From Plectrocnemia conspersa (taxonomy: Eukaryota; Arthropoda; Insecta; Trichoptera; Polycentropodidae): a stretch of 64,000 nucleotides of DNA. Both the position numbers and the translations under genes were made by a program. Shown one piece after another: positions 26,116 through 38,374 of this stretch; position 1 is the first letter of the stretch; every line of letters starts with the position of its first letter. The notes beneath the pieces were generated by a model. That model searched no databases and was not told the DNA's origin. It saw nothing but the letters and a program-made list of their open reading frames with translations. Location of the stretch: contig VTFK01000550.1 of assembly GCA_009617715.1 (NCBI GenBank), positions 1 to 64,000 of the forward strand, read 5' to 3'.

Positions 26116-26721
26116 TTATCTATGGTAATATAGTTAAATAATAATACTAATAATTATATATATCCACAAACTAAAATAAATTATATTTTCCTTCCCATTT
26201 AATACGCATTGATAGAACCAAAATTAAAATAAAATTATATTAATATTTAATAAAATATTGACTGAAAAATTGTAGATGTAATTTTTTTTATGAAATTCTG
26301 ACGTTAGGGGCCAACTTTTTAAAATAAGATAAAAAATCTTTTCTTGATTTTACAAAAAAATTTGGAACAAAATTACTCTCCTTTAATTTAGTTTTTGCGT
26401 GATTTTTCACATACGTAGTGTATTTGTAGAACTTGTGCTTTTTACTTTGAAATTAATAAAAGTAAATATGTACTATGAACTTATAATAAAAATACACCTA
26501 TTCACTCACACTGTGATCTACACGTAAATGTTACTTTTTGTTGTTTACCCTGTTTGGATTTAATGTACATATACATGTTATAAAATATGTAAGTTACTAA
26601 AAAAAATAAAAATTTCTATAAAAGATTTAGTTTTCTTTAAAGTTTTTTGTATATAATTAAAAATAATTGAAATATCAATAAATAATATACGTATTAAATA
26701 TAAATATATTAAAGACTAATT

Positions 26722-26727
26722 TTTATT
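26722..26727 (-). terminator. Candidate poly(A) signal of the acidic-protein gene
   Basis: AATAAA on the minus strand, 17 nt downstream of the stop codon at 26746-26744. Confidence 0.45.
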
Positions 26728-26743
26728 TTGATCCATGTGTTTT

Positions 26744-27880
26744 TCAGTCCTGCTTTTCTCCTTCTTCAGATTTTTTGGAACCCGGCTCCTTTTCATTATC
26801 GTCTTCAGCATTATCCGGTTCTGTAAAATTACAGTATTTTTTTAAAATACTCTAAAGAGATTATCTGACGATAAAATATAGTTATTACTTTTTTTAACTT
26901 TAAACATTACTGGATTTAATGTAAATTTTCTCAGAATATTCTTGCAACAATCATGAAATAAATTTTTAAATTATTTTTCCATAAACTTATTTTTTACTGA
27001 AAAAAAGTAGCCAATAAAATTGTCGCGCGGCAAAAAAATAATAAATTTTGATAAAATGTAACATTTGCTGTTATTTTCTTAGATAAATATTTTTGTAATA
27101 CTATCATATAATAGCAAAAAATTATAATTAAAAGCATAAAAGATGATCAAATATAGAAACCAGTACTAATGAATTTAATTTAAATATGCTTTAATAAACA
27201 TGAGGACTATATGTTTTAATAAAAATCGCTCTCTAAAGAATACATTGCAGAAAAATAAAAAATGTTTATATAGTATCGATTTGCATACAGTATTTTTTAT
27301 ACTAATATAATAAATGTCCATAGTAAATTCAGTATATCTTGATAGCTATTATGTAAATTTATGGTTCAAAATACAAATACAACATTTTTTATAATTATGC
27401 TTAGCGCCGAGCTATAGAAAAAAAATATTGAAAACGCTATGCTAGCAAATGAAATTAAATATTATTTATATTAAATAAAATTATACCCCCATCGAGTAGG
27501 GTTTCAACGAGGTCACTCTCTTCGAGCTGTCCTCCCTGAATTATCTCTTTATAAAGAGTGTCCCCTGAACTTGCTGATTGTTCCTCATAACCGACAATCT
27601 CTGCCAATGATTGTTCAATGGTTTTTTCATCCGACACTGAGGGAGGTGGTTCAGATATTTCTTCTCCAGTATCAGAAACCATCATCTTCCTTCTTTTCAC
27701 TAATTTTTCATTTTCATCTAAGTAGGACGGTTCAGATAGGTCAATCTTTGTTGGCTCGATACTGCTTAAGGACATTTTCTTAATTCTAACCGTGCATTTC
27801 ATTTCTGCCGAAAGCTTTTTATCGTTTAAAATCATAATTTGCATCAGACTTTTGGTTTCAGGTTTGCTCTGTGAAGACAT
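26744..27880 (-). CDS. Unknown acidic 156-residue protein, two coding exons
   Basis: Exon 1 is 27880-27487 and exon 2 is 26820-26744, reading leftwards; the intron 27486-26821 is GT...AG and phase 1. The joined frame gives MSSQSKPETKSLMQ..., a Lys/Arg patch (KLVKRRKM), then a strongly acidic Ser/Glu/Asp-rich C terminus ending KKSEEGEKQD. No signal peptide, membrane segment or known domain is recognisable, and much of it is probably disordered. The ATG sits one base after a TTTTAG acceptor (exon start 27881), so a noncoding upstream exon is likely and this ATG is preferred to the in-frame one at 27904. A minus-strand AATAAA at 26727-26722 lies just after the stop. Convergent with DDR. Splicing support: the frame closes exactly across the intron. 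Confidence 0.75.
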
Positions 27881-28698
27881 TCTAAAACCACAAAAAACAA
27901 TCAATGCCTCAGTGTAAAAAGTAATACGGTATTGTTTGCATGTTTAGTTATAACGATATGATAACAATATCGTAGCATAGAATGCTCATGGGTCACTTTG
28001 ATTATGTCCTTAACTCAGATATCGCCTAAAATATTACTTAATTAGAATGAAAAAATATTTAAAAAGCTTCAAAATATAAGTAAAAATATCTAGAAAATAT
28101 ACTAAGAAAATTGAGACAATTCTAATTATTAGAAATAAAATAAATATATCACTAAAGAAGAGTTTTTACAATAAGATAAAAACTTGATTCATAAAGAAAA
28201 TTAAATGCTTGTTTATTGACTGATTTTACATATAACTAAAAAATATAACTGAAAATATCTATATATAATGAAAAATAAACAATAAATTCTAAATATACAC
28301 TTAAATGTAATTATTTAAATTAAGCTATTAAGCAATTTTATTGTTTATAAATTACACATGCAATGTTCTAAGAAAAAAAAAGCTATTTAAAGAATTATTC
28401 AGCTATATTGAATACTGAACACAAATATATGGTTAAATGAATAAAATGTATTTTTTAACAAATATAAATATGTATATCTGTTTAACAATCTAAGGGGAAA
28501 ATACATAAAATACAATCAATATATAAACATATATGTATATAAATATATAATAAATAAATACATATACTATATATTTAGGTATATATATATAACACAACAA
28601 ATAAATATTTAGCAAAAGTATAATCTCGCAATTCACTAGCTCTAACATATGGCCGACGAAATACGTAAACTGCTAATAACAATAGACGCGGAACTAAC

Positions 28699-28800
28699 CT
28701 GGAATTACTACTCGTCTGGAACACTTTGTGGATGTATAGAAAATGTATATCGATGTCTATATGATTCGCCTATTTATTGGTTTTCGTTATCTACCAGACG
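28699..28800 (-). promoter_or_regulatory. Possible noncoding first exon/promoter of the acidic-protein gene
   Basis: A less AT-rich patch upstream of the gene, containing a good minus-strand donor (CCAG then GTTAGT, intron start 28698). Spliced to the acceptor at 27882 it would give a 5' UTR exon. Other similar patches with donor-like sites occur at about 30760-30790 and 31180, so the true start site is uncertain. Confidence 0.25.
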
Positions 28801-28860
28801 TTAAACATACGTCAATCAATGCTTTATGAGAGGTATTGCCAACACCCTGTTATATTAAAA

Positions 28861-29640
28861 TATGTTCCGAGATTAATTATATCAATAATTTATTAATTAT
28901 ATTTTTTTTTTGTTGCTTATATTTTATGCTCTAAATGTATTTTTATCTTACGCTTTGTGTTCTATTACACCGCAATGTTTATTTGAATGACAGAGGGGGA
29001 ATTAATTATATTAACATTATTGTTGCCTAGTGTGTTTTACATTAACTAAGAAGTGATACATATTATTTATTATTCTTACTCTCTGAACTATTGCAAAAAT
29101 GTGTCAAATTAAATCTTGGACTTACTTTCAATTGTTTACAATAAAACAGTGTAATATAAATTTTCATATTATTAAACTATGGCAGCAAATCGCAGCTCGT
29201 GAGCCTCATATCGATTTTTAATAATATTGAACGTAAAAATATATTTTTGCTACAACTGGTAGTTTTTTCGGTACTCACACAAATCTACTGACTTTAGGAG
29301 TCAAGTTCTTAAGCTAAGATAAATAAACCTTTAGTATTTTACAAAAAAAAAAAAATAGAAACAAAATTATTTTTCCTCAATTTATTTTCACAAACGAGTG
29401 TATTCGTAAAACTCGTGCTTATTACCTTGAAAAATAATTAAAAGTAAATGTGCCCTATAAATTACTAAAAAATATATTTAATTAATATAATTTTAAGAAA
29501 TAAGGGTATTTTTTTGTTATTCACGCAAATATACTCTTCTGAGTACATCTTAGAGCTATTTATATCAAGATATTTTACTCAAGAATCCGGTGTTATTTTT
29601 TTAGAGAAAGCATCCGTTTGATCATAAATAAATAAAGAAT
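28861..29640. other. Intergenic AT-rich DNA, nothing recognised
   Basis: No reading frame, repeat or RNA gene supported. Confidence 0.5.
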
Positions 29641-29887
29641 TACTTTTTCAGGTTATGTTTTAATTATTTATCTCTCACTCGAAGCAAGCGGATCGCGACT
29701 GGAAATTCTTTCTACAATACTTTTGTCCATCTCTAATAAAGATAGTGATGCTGGGAGACCATAAATAATTTTTCATCTTTGATACTCGGCCAGGTACATG
29801 CAGTTGTTCATGGTCGAAAGCAATTGCGCTTTATGCAACTACGTGTCGAGGGTGGTTATTCCTGGTACAGCATCCCCCCTGTACCAT

Positions 29888-30106
29888 GTTATATATGCAT
29901 GCATGTGTGTTCTATGCACAAGCATGAGTCACCTGCGTCTGTATCGCTCGACCGCCATTTCATGACGGTCTAACTCTGGTCGACACTCTTTGGCTATATA
30001 TACATGCATACATGCGAATATGTTTTATGCACTGGTATGAATCACCTGCGTCTGGATCGCTCGGCCGCCATTTCATGACCGTCTAGCTTCGGTCGGCTCC
30101 CTTTTC
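29888..30106. repeat. Diverged tandem duplication, unit about 110 bp
   Basis: Two adjacent units, about 29888-29993 and 29994-30106. Both contain a TATATA...CATGCATG stretch, then CACCTGCGTCTG, CGCCATTTCATGA and a GTCTA...GGTCG segment. In the first unit GACCG and CGGTC flank CCATTTCATGA and can pair as a small stem. The GC content is well above the surroundings. Function unknown. Confidence 0.75.
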
Positions 30107-30129
30107 TCGTTGCTATGCTTTATATACAT

Positions 30130-31490
30130 ATATATATAAAATAACGTTAATTTCAATCGCATACCTTAATTAAGTTTTAGACCTTAAAAAAATACTATGC
30201 ATATTTGTGTAGTGAAATGTATGGTTGAATTTATATTTTTGAGATATGCAAAAAATCACGCACAATAAAACATACTTTAATAATATATAACTTTTTAGCT
30301 TTTAGCACAATAAAAAAGCATAAAAAATGATTAAATGCTTTAAAATTTTAATTTTCTAATACCTAGATAATACATTAGAGATAATATGATATCAATAATA
30401 AATTACAATAAATAAAAATAAAGATTTTTAAGCTACTCCTTGAGCTCAAAAAATAATAATTTCTCGTTGCTGAAGTTGAATTTTCCATTTTATTTATTAT
30501 TTATTTAAATTAAAAACCTTCCTGCAGATCAATGGTATAATTACAATAAAAATAAAATAATACATAGTTAAAAATAGAAAATAAAATTAAAAATATAAAA
30601 AATTTAATTTTACGAACTGGACCAACTCTTCTTTGCTGATGAAATAAATCAATGTTCAATCAATAAATATAAATAGAGTACGCGATCATGATTCTTTATA
30701 ACGTTCCGGAACCCAATAGTTTGATTGACAACAGAGCAGTTTGAATAAATACTTACGACTTACAACTTTCTGCGAGAACTCAGCGGATCGTATTCCAGCG
30801 CTCCTATAAGATACAAGAAATGATTATAACCAAATATCCTCTTATAAATGTATATAAAATGCTTTGTTGAACTTTTTAGATTAAGAGTAAGCTATTTGTG
30901 AATTTTAAATTTTAGATTCTGATTTAAGAATGCTGCGAACCAAGTGTCATAGAAACTCCTTCACTTTATAAATAAATAAAATATAACATACAACAATTTA
31001 TAAGATAAATCAATTATGGACCAACGGTTGCTAAGCATTCGCCTACGTGCAAACGGTTGCTAGACATTCGCCTACGTGCGTATCATGCGCGACCAAGAAA
31101 TAAGGGAGCTTGCGGAAACATTGCGATAAAAATAAACGTATTCCGGGGTTAAATGAAATAATACTAACCTCAAAACGACAATCACACGCAAAAATGGAAA
31201 TCATATTCTATTCACAATAATTCACAGATAATAAATGTAAATTCGGGATGTAAAATCTTTCACCCTGCAAAAGAGCTGATTCAGAGTCGAGATCAAAATG
31301 AGGTTATTGCGCAATATTTTAACGAAAGCCTGCTATATCAGGGGTTGGATTATTCATACAAAAACACTCATTTGAAAGCTCGCATATTGTCGGGTCCAGA
31401 ATCATCCAGCTGCGAACTACCTACATATGCTCTGTATTCGAGTTATATATGTACATACGTCAATCGACAACTTCACGACGTCAGTCAGCT
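30130..31490. other. Intergenic DNA with a short tandem duplication
   Basis: Mostly AT-rich. At 31023-31079 the 28-29 bp unit AACGGTTGCTAAGCATTCGC... occurs twice in tandem. Less AT-rich patches at about 30690-30800 and 31100-31300 could be old transposon or promoter DNA; nothing firm. Confidence 0.4.
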
Positions 31491-31494
31491 GATC

Positions 31495-34256
31495 CTGCTT
31501 TGCTTCCTAACCTTTTTTGGCTTGCGTACCACTTGGTAGTACATCACGCTTAATTGTACCACTTCGTAAAAATTATTGTATTTCGAGAAATTTATTATTC
31601 TATTTGCATTATAAATTTTATAGGGTGACTATATTTCCCAGAACCCAGTTTATTAAAGTTTAAAAAAAAGTACCAAAGGTTTTATTTTTTCTGATAATAA
31701 TGAGACATTTGAACTTCACATATCACAATGTTTTTTTTAAATAAAAGGTGCCGAAGCTCATTTCTTATCGAAATTTAAAACTAGGATATTTTAAGAAGTA
31801 TTTTTTTAACAACCAATTTTTATTAAAAAAAAATAAAAAAATTTGAATTAAATTAAATTATTTGTATAAAAAAAATAAAAAGCGCCGCAGGCAATTTTTT
31901 CCAAAAATTGAAAATATTAGGTAATCCCGGAATTAATGTCGTTTTTTTAATAGGCAACTTTGGCTTAGTATTTTTGGGTCCGATGAGCAGTGAAGACGTG
32001 CGTTGTAATTTTTTTCTTTTCTGTGATCCTTTGCCTTTCTTTTAAACAAAAAAAATCTTTTCTACCCCATTTACAAACAATGGCAGAGACGTGTCCTTTG
32101 GAAACACATTTAAGAAGCTGTATGCTGTTTTCGTTTCATTAAAAAAAAACTGCGACAGAAGCAACAGAATGCATTTATGACATTTACGATGATATACTGG
32201 ACAAAAGAAAGTGCCAAAGTGGGTTCAAAAAATTTCCAACGGGCAATCTCGATTTGAAGGACGAGCTTCGAAGTGGACGGCCCAGTCTAGTGGATAGTCC
32301 AGCTCTAAAGGCGGAAATCGAAGCAAATCCGATTATGACCATTGATGAATTATCGAAGAAAGTCGGCACATCACGGTCGAACACCCATCGTTATCTTGAG
32401 AAACTGCGAAAAGTTAAAAAATAAGGTATCTCGGTTCCTCACGCGCTCACCGACGCAACAAAGCTCAACGCCTCAACACATGCAAAATACTGCAAGAAAA
32501 GCAACATTTTACCCCGTTTCTCCATGACCTTATCACCAGAGACGAAAAATGGGTTCTTTATCATGATATAAAAAAATAGAAACAATGGTTAAATCGAGGT
32601 CAAACCCCAATTCCAACACCAAAACCAGGACTACATCCTCGGAAAGCATTATTGTGTGTGTGGTGGGATTCGAAAGGTGTAATTTATTATGATGTTTTAA
32701 AACAAGGGCAAACTGTTACTGCAGCCCTCTATTGTGAACAGATGGACAAATTAAATACGACGTTACAAAAAATTAGACCTGCTTTTGTGAATAAAAGTAA
32801 TGTCATTCTTCAACATGATAACGCCCAACCGCATTTTGCCGATATTACCCGTAAAAAAATCCAGGACCTTAGCTGGGATGTTTTATTGCATCCACCCTAT
32901 TCTCTGGACTTGGTACCGAGCAACTTTCACTTATTTCGCTTTTTAGAAACGCAATTAGGGAACAAAAAATTCGACAATTCGACAAAAACTGAAATCGGGT
33001 CTTTCGGAGTTCTTCGAATCTAAACCAAAAGCCTTTTATGAGAAAGGAATTTTAGATCTAGTAACAAGATGGCAAAGAGTCGTAGATAACACTAGAAATT
33101 ACTTTGTATTAAAAAAATATTAAATAATTGAAAAAAAAAATAAGTTTGAGTTTTAATAAAAAACGACATTAATTCCGGGATTACCTAATATATGTATATA
33201 AAATTAATTAAACGCGGTAAATGTAAAAATTCTTTTGATAAAAACGAGACAATTTACACCTTTATTTTTACAAATTTACAGCAGCACCGCAAGCAAAATT
33301 TTTGTTTAAAATTTAATAATATTAATGAAATTATATTTATAAATATTTTTACTACCGAAATTTTCTATTTATTACCAAAAATAATATTTATGAATGTGTT
33401 GCTTAAGATATTGTTATCAAGTTATAAGTTTAATTTTTAAACAAATTTTACGAATATATAAGCACAATAATATAAGTAAAATAAATTTAATGAGATCCTT
33501 GTGCTTGTTTCGAAGAACATAATTTTTTGAAATTTGGTTCAAAAGATGTTAGATATACCCTCAAATCTACACCTGCGTCCAATTTGTTTCGATACTTATT
33601 TTTTTTTTTTTAAATATGAAGAAAAAGCTCTTTCTACTAATTCCGTACTAGTGAACGGTAATAAGAATTTGAGAGCTTTTTCAGAAAGTTCTTCATATTC
33701 TTTATCGGTTTTTAACCAAAAATTAATTAGATTGTTTCGTTCGAATTTTACTTATAAAGATTTGTCACTTGATAAGTCTATTCAATTTTCTTTATCTTTT
33801 ATTGATAACAATGAAGCTTTTTCTGAATTTTCTGCATAGAAGGGGTTTGAAATCCAATTATTATCTTTGTATTCGGGTTTTGGAAAATACTCCATGAAAG
33901 ACGATTTTAATCCTGTTAAATGAACTATTATATGTTATTGTACACTTGAGACAAGATAACCTCATTTTCAACAAAAAAAGTATGTGGAGTTTCGAATACT
34001 TCCTGTTGATTGTTTACGATACACTGCTTCCAAAAATCTAGTTTCTTAATCATACTTTCAATTTTGTCATTAACATTAAAGATCGTCATCGAGCTTTTCT
34101 AAAAAATTACATTTAGGAAAAATACAATAGCTTAAATGATATTTTTATGACTAATTTTTTTTTACTTTGTCCGCCATTACTGATTATTTTTCGCGTATCA
34201 CCAACTATCCACTCGCGTACCACCGGTGGTACGCGTACCACAGGTTGGGAACCGCT
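31495..34256 (-). mobile_element. hAT relic carrying an inserted mariner
   Basis: The right end at about 34210-34256 reads, inverted, CAGCGGTTCCCAACCTGTGG, a classic hAT terminus. A partly matching left end (CCTAACCTTTTTTGGCTTGCG, about 31507) faces it. Minus strand 33840-33560 encodes a hAT C-terminal segment: NNLINFWLKTDKEYEELSEK followed by ALKFLLPFTSTELVERAFSS. No clean 8 bp duplication was found, so the left border is uncertain. The mariner 31920-33185 lies within. Confidence 0.6.
31920..33185 (+). mobile_element. mariner element, 1266 bp, dead transposase
   Basis: Bounded by TA (31918-31919 and 33186-33187) and perfect inverted repeats of about 28 bp beginning GGTAATCCCGGAATTAATGT. The + strand encodes a mariner transposase beginning near 32080, with stops near 32140, 32422 and 32576 and frameshifts near 32425 and 33003. 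Motifs: the helix-turn-helix region LRSGRPSLVDSPALKAEIEA; catalytic block 1 ITRDEKWVLYHD; CVWWDSKGVIYYDVL; block 2 LQHDNAQPHF; block 3 YSLDLVPSNFHLF. Mariners use D, D, then D 34 residues on; here the third Asp is Asn (VPSN). It is therefore inactive, but may be mobilised in trans because the ends are intact. Confidence 0.93.
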
Positions 34257-34439
34257 GGCTTAGATGAACAGCATATCAACCGATAGTGCCCCATGATCAA
34301 AGAAAAAATTTAATAAAAACAGACATTAATATTATTTTTATCACAATTCATATAGCGATAAATTAAAATTGTGCAAATTCTGAGACAGAGCCAAAACTCC
34401 ATCGTTAATTTTTTGGGGCTCTTGTGTAAAATAAACAGA

Positions 34440-34661
34440 CACATTTGAATTGATAATTTACATTTTATTGTTTTTGTAAAATATCTAGATGGCTCGAAAA
34501 AAAAAAAAAAAAAAAAAACACAAGAAAACGTCAAAAACAAAGCTGAAAATAATTATTACCCAATTCAATTCCTTTCATTTTAATTGAATAAATAAATTGA
34601 TATCGAACTTTAATTGTATTTATTTAATTAATATATTGAAAAGCATTGCCGGGTCCACTAG
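34440..34661 (+). mobile_element. Helitron-like 3' end
   Basis: Ends AAGCATTGCCGGGTCCACTAG, followed by T. Helitrons end in CTRR (here CTAG) and insert before T. The preceding 220 bp match 63386-63609, which ends the same way. The 5' end was not identified. Confidence 0.6.
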
Positions 34662-34694
34662 TACAAGAATAAAAGTCACATAATATGAACTTAA

Positions 34695-35625
34695 CCCGCC
34701 GTTGGTCTTCGTAAATAATTACCCTATTTTTTTTTGATGCCGTTTTTTTTGTATGAAACATATGAACTTGCGGGTCCCTCTACTTTTTAAGAATTATGTT
34801 TTCTTCAATATTGCAGGCTCAAAAACGTGTTTACTAATTCGATATAAATTTGGTTTTGCGTATTAGTTGTGTTATATCAAGGATCGAGAGAGAACGTTAT
34901 TTACGCGGGTTAGATTCGTGCTGGAAATTTTATTTTTTGGTAGTTTCTTTTTATTATTATTTACTTTTTTTTTTCGTTGTTATTATTATGTTTTTTAATT
35001 TATTTTATAAATATATTTTATTTAACTCTTTTGATACATAGTATAAAAAAACTATTTTGAATTTTTTTTCGTTTCCTTAGATAATTTAAAAAAATTAAAC
35101 AAGTTTATCGCAAAGTTTACAAATTAAAATATAGCAGTATTTTGGAGAGAAACCTGACACTACGATAATTCATCACCCAGAACCAAGTGAATAGAATCGT
35201 CCAAAATGTAATTTTTGCCCTACGAAAAAAATCGCAAAATCACCATAAAATGCCACATGTGCTATAACCCAATATGCAAAGAACATTCATCGGCATTATG
35301 TTCAGATTGCATAGCTAAGTATTCAAGTAATCAAGATCAAAAATAATATATATTTTTTCATGTTATTTTTAAAGTTTTAAACATATATCTAAAAAAATTA
35401 TATTTTACTTTGAAAATATTTATTATTTTATTTTTCTTTTTTCGTTATATAAATAAAAGTTTTAAAGAATTTATTTATTTTATATATACAACACTAAAAT
35501 AAACCAAAAATAAAAAAAATAATAAATATTCGATATTTAGACTTAAAAACATAAAGAACTGAGAGGCGGCTATTCGCTCAGGCGCGACCAACGGCGTATG
35601 CAACACTCGCGCGACCAACGGCGGG
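34695..35625 (+). mobile_element. piggyBac element, internally deleted, keeping the Cys-rich C terminus
   Basis: A 931 bp element between TTAA at 34691-34694 and 35626-35629 with perfect 13 bp inverted ends CCCGCCGTTGGTC. The motif GCGCGACCAACGGCG also occurs just inside the right end (35582-35596). On the + strand, about 35200-35340, frame-broken sequence encodes CNFCPTKK then KCHMCYNPICKEHSSALCSD, the cysteine/histidine pattern of the piggyBac transposase C-terminal zinc finger. The rest of the transposase is missing. Confidence 0.85.
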
Positions 35626-35629
35626 TTAA

Positions 35630-36310
35630 TATCTTCGTAAATAATTATATTTTAAAAATATAAATATTATTTCTATCTGAAGAGAAGATCTGATATTGAA
35701 TTTTGTACATAACTTAAGAAAACTGAAATCTGAATTTACCGCATCTGCATCTATATTCCGATTCCCAGAGAGCACGAGCTGTATGATACGGTATGACCTT
35801 GATCTCGCTTGCTCTCGAACCACGTGCGTTCGATACATTCTGCATCATTCGTCTCTACTTGCCGTCCGTTAAGGGCGTGTGTCCCTAAACTCGTGAGTTT
35901 AGATATAATACGGCAGAAATTATCAACTTGCTGCCAAACTTTGAATCTTAGTTTCTACATATATATAATCAACACTTAATATTTTAACCGCATATATAAT
36001 CAACACTTAATATTTTAACCGCCATTAATAATTATTTTAATTTTTACTTTTAGTCATGGTTATTGGAAGGTTAATTCCTTAGAAGTAAAAATAAATATTT
36101 TAGATCTACTAGAACATGGAGATAATTTTTTTGTAATTTTAATACAATTTAATCTATACGAAGCAACAATTCGTACAATTCAGCAAAACAAAAAAAAAAG
36201 ATAAAGAGCCATCATTGGAACCTTTGAATCCATAAAACCAGTTGCACGCGAAGCTAGTAAAATGGTAGCTAGAATGGATAATTATTTAATTAAAAACATT
36301 TTATTGATTT
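35630..36310. other. Intergenic DNA with a 33 bp tandem repeat
   Basis: At about 35955-36021 a unit containing TAATCAACACTTAATATTTT occurs twice in tandem. Otherwise nothing recognised. Confidence 0.5.
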
Positions 36311-36313
36311 ATT

Positions 36314-36655
36314 GTGAGTCTCTACAATGTGCAATTTCCAGTGTTTCTCAAACGTCACACAAAGATTCTTAGTAATGGAAGGTCTGTCAATAATCTCCAC
36401 CGAGATGGTAGAATTATTCCGCTGGCGTCAAGACTTCATCAAGATTTTTCAGAATATTTTCTCCAGAACACCAACATAATACTGCACAAATTCAAATATC
36501 AACGAATAATTGGCAGTTTTGCGATATTTTTAAAGATAGATACCAAAAAATCGTATAAATTTTCTCATGACTTTTTTCGGCGTTCAAACTACTTATCTAT
36601 GTTATTTTTTATGAGCAATTTGAATTTATTGCAAGCGTTGACAGATCCAAGTTAA
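36314..36655 (+). repeat. Fragment of a dispersed repeat shared with 9392-9512
   Basis: 36315-36435 is closely similar to 9392-9512 (both start CTCTACAATGTG and contain TCTGTCAATAAT), in the same orientation. A 113-codon ORF runs across it, and part of the same frame (LYNV.FPV.LKRH) is open in the other copy. The other copy lies within a LINE relic, so this is probably a fragment of the same family. A protein function is not supported. Confidence 0.55.
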
Positions 36656-36659
36656 CTAT

Positions 36660-38370
36660 AATATAAGCATCTTAATTAAATTATTTTGATAATCAGCACT
36701 AATAAACTTGATCCACAACTGCAAGCAATTGTCAACAAAAAAACAGCTATATAAATCTCATTAATTATTTATACAATGTTGAATTATATTCTATGCATCA
36801 TGTTTTATTCCAACGGTACAGATTTATTAATTAGTTTGGTGACCCCTGACTCAAAGTGTAAAAATATTAACGTTAAAAAACGCGAAGGTTAAACCTGCAT
36901 TTTTATTTTCAATCAAATAATATTGTTGTTTTGCAGACATCAGTAGTCGTTAGGCGTACTGATTTTGCTGCAGGTTATCAGAAATGATAACCTAAACAAC
37001 ATACGTTTATTATGATGGTATTATTCTGTGACGGATCATTGTTCTGCTCAACATTTTTTCTGAAAGTCACATTCGTACTCTAGATGATACATTACCAAAA
37101 TATGCGATTGATATCATAAAAATATCATTGGGAAATAAATCTGCGTCGATATCAGAGCATGGGGTTTGCCGGGTTAAAAGTTGCATCGATCTCTGTCCCT
37201 TGACAGTTCGTTAACCTCGACGATGACAGGATTATTACGCAAATGATAATTGCGAACACGAAAATTCCACACATTAATATAAAACAAATCTTCCATACCA
37301 ATGTAAATTACTCATTTTATGTTATAATATTTAAAAAATGTTATATTTTCACCAATCACTACACAAATATATTTATGAAAAAAATGTACATTTTTGATTT
37401 CGCTTTTGGTATTTTATATCACAATGAAAGGGTTGAACATGTTACTGGAGAATGTAAAATTACTCCAGTGTGAAATTTGCTCAGAATTGCTTGACTACTA
37501 CGTAAATTATTTCGTTATCTGAGACAGTGGCTTCGAACGGGGATACATATTAACAATTCTTCTTTTAATTTTTTTTAAAATAAAATCTTCCTTAAATTTG
37601 TTTTAAAATAACCAATTTTGCAGTGAAAATATTGCATCTAGATAAATATTAGGGGTACCCGTATAAAATATCATTTTTTTCTGATGATCCGGTTTTACAA
37701 TCAGTTGTCTTCGGACTGCGGTTCGGACAGGCGTGTTTTAATGCTTTTATGTTTTAAGAAGACTTGTTATTGCTAATACATCTGAAAAATTGCCCTCTTT
37801 ACCAGTATACGACCAATGATGTTTTTAATAATATACATAAATTATGTATTTGCATAATACATACATCAAAAATACATATTTATAAAAATTATTGCAATAA
37901 TATTTCCAATAATAAATCAATTTAAACAACTTTTTGTTAAATTAAGTTATTAAAATGCACTGGCATATTTTTACATAATTCATTCAAACTCGACCCAAGG
38001 CTCAAATAACACTAAGGTCGAAAATGAATTTTATATTTGATGATGATACTATTAATAATGATATTTAAAACGTTTACTTTTTCTATATAAGAGACTAAAT
38101 TATATCGTATAAATCAATTTAAAAATGATTAAGAGTACTATTTAGTAAGGACCACGAGAAGGTGGAAGCCCAACACTTTACCGGGAAGGGTTGCGAATGG
38201 CAAAGGGAAATTAATTTGGAAACTGGAATGTTATGAAAAATTAGTAAACATAATGTTATTACAAATAAAAAGAAACATACACGGAAACATGTAATTTAAT
38301 AATTCATAGATAATGTAGATATTTAGTTACAAATAAATTTAATTTACCAAAACAAATCTGCCACTATTAT
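36660..38370. other. Intergenic DNA, nothing assigned
   Basis: AT-rich with isolated less AT-rich patches (about 36840-37230 and 37680-37760). No domain, RNA gene or clear repeat boundary recognised. Confidence 0.45.
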
Positions 38371-38374
38371 TTTA

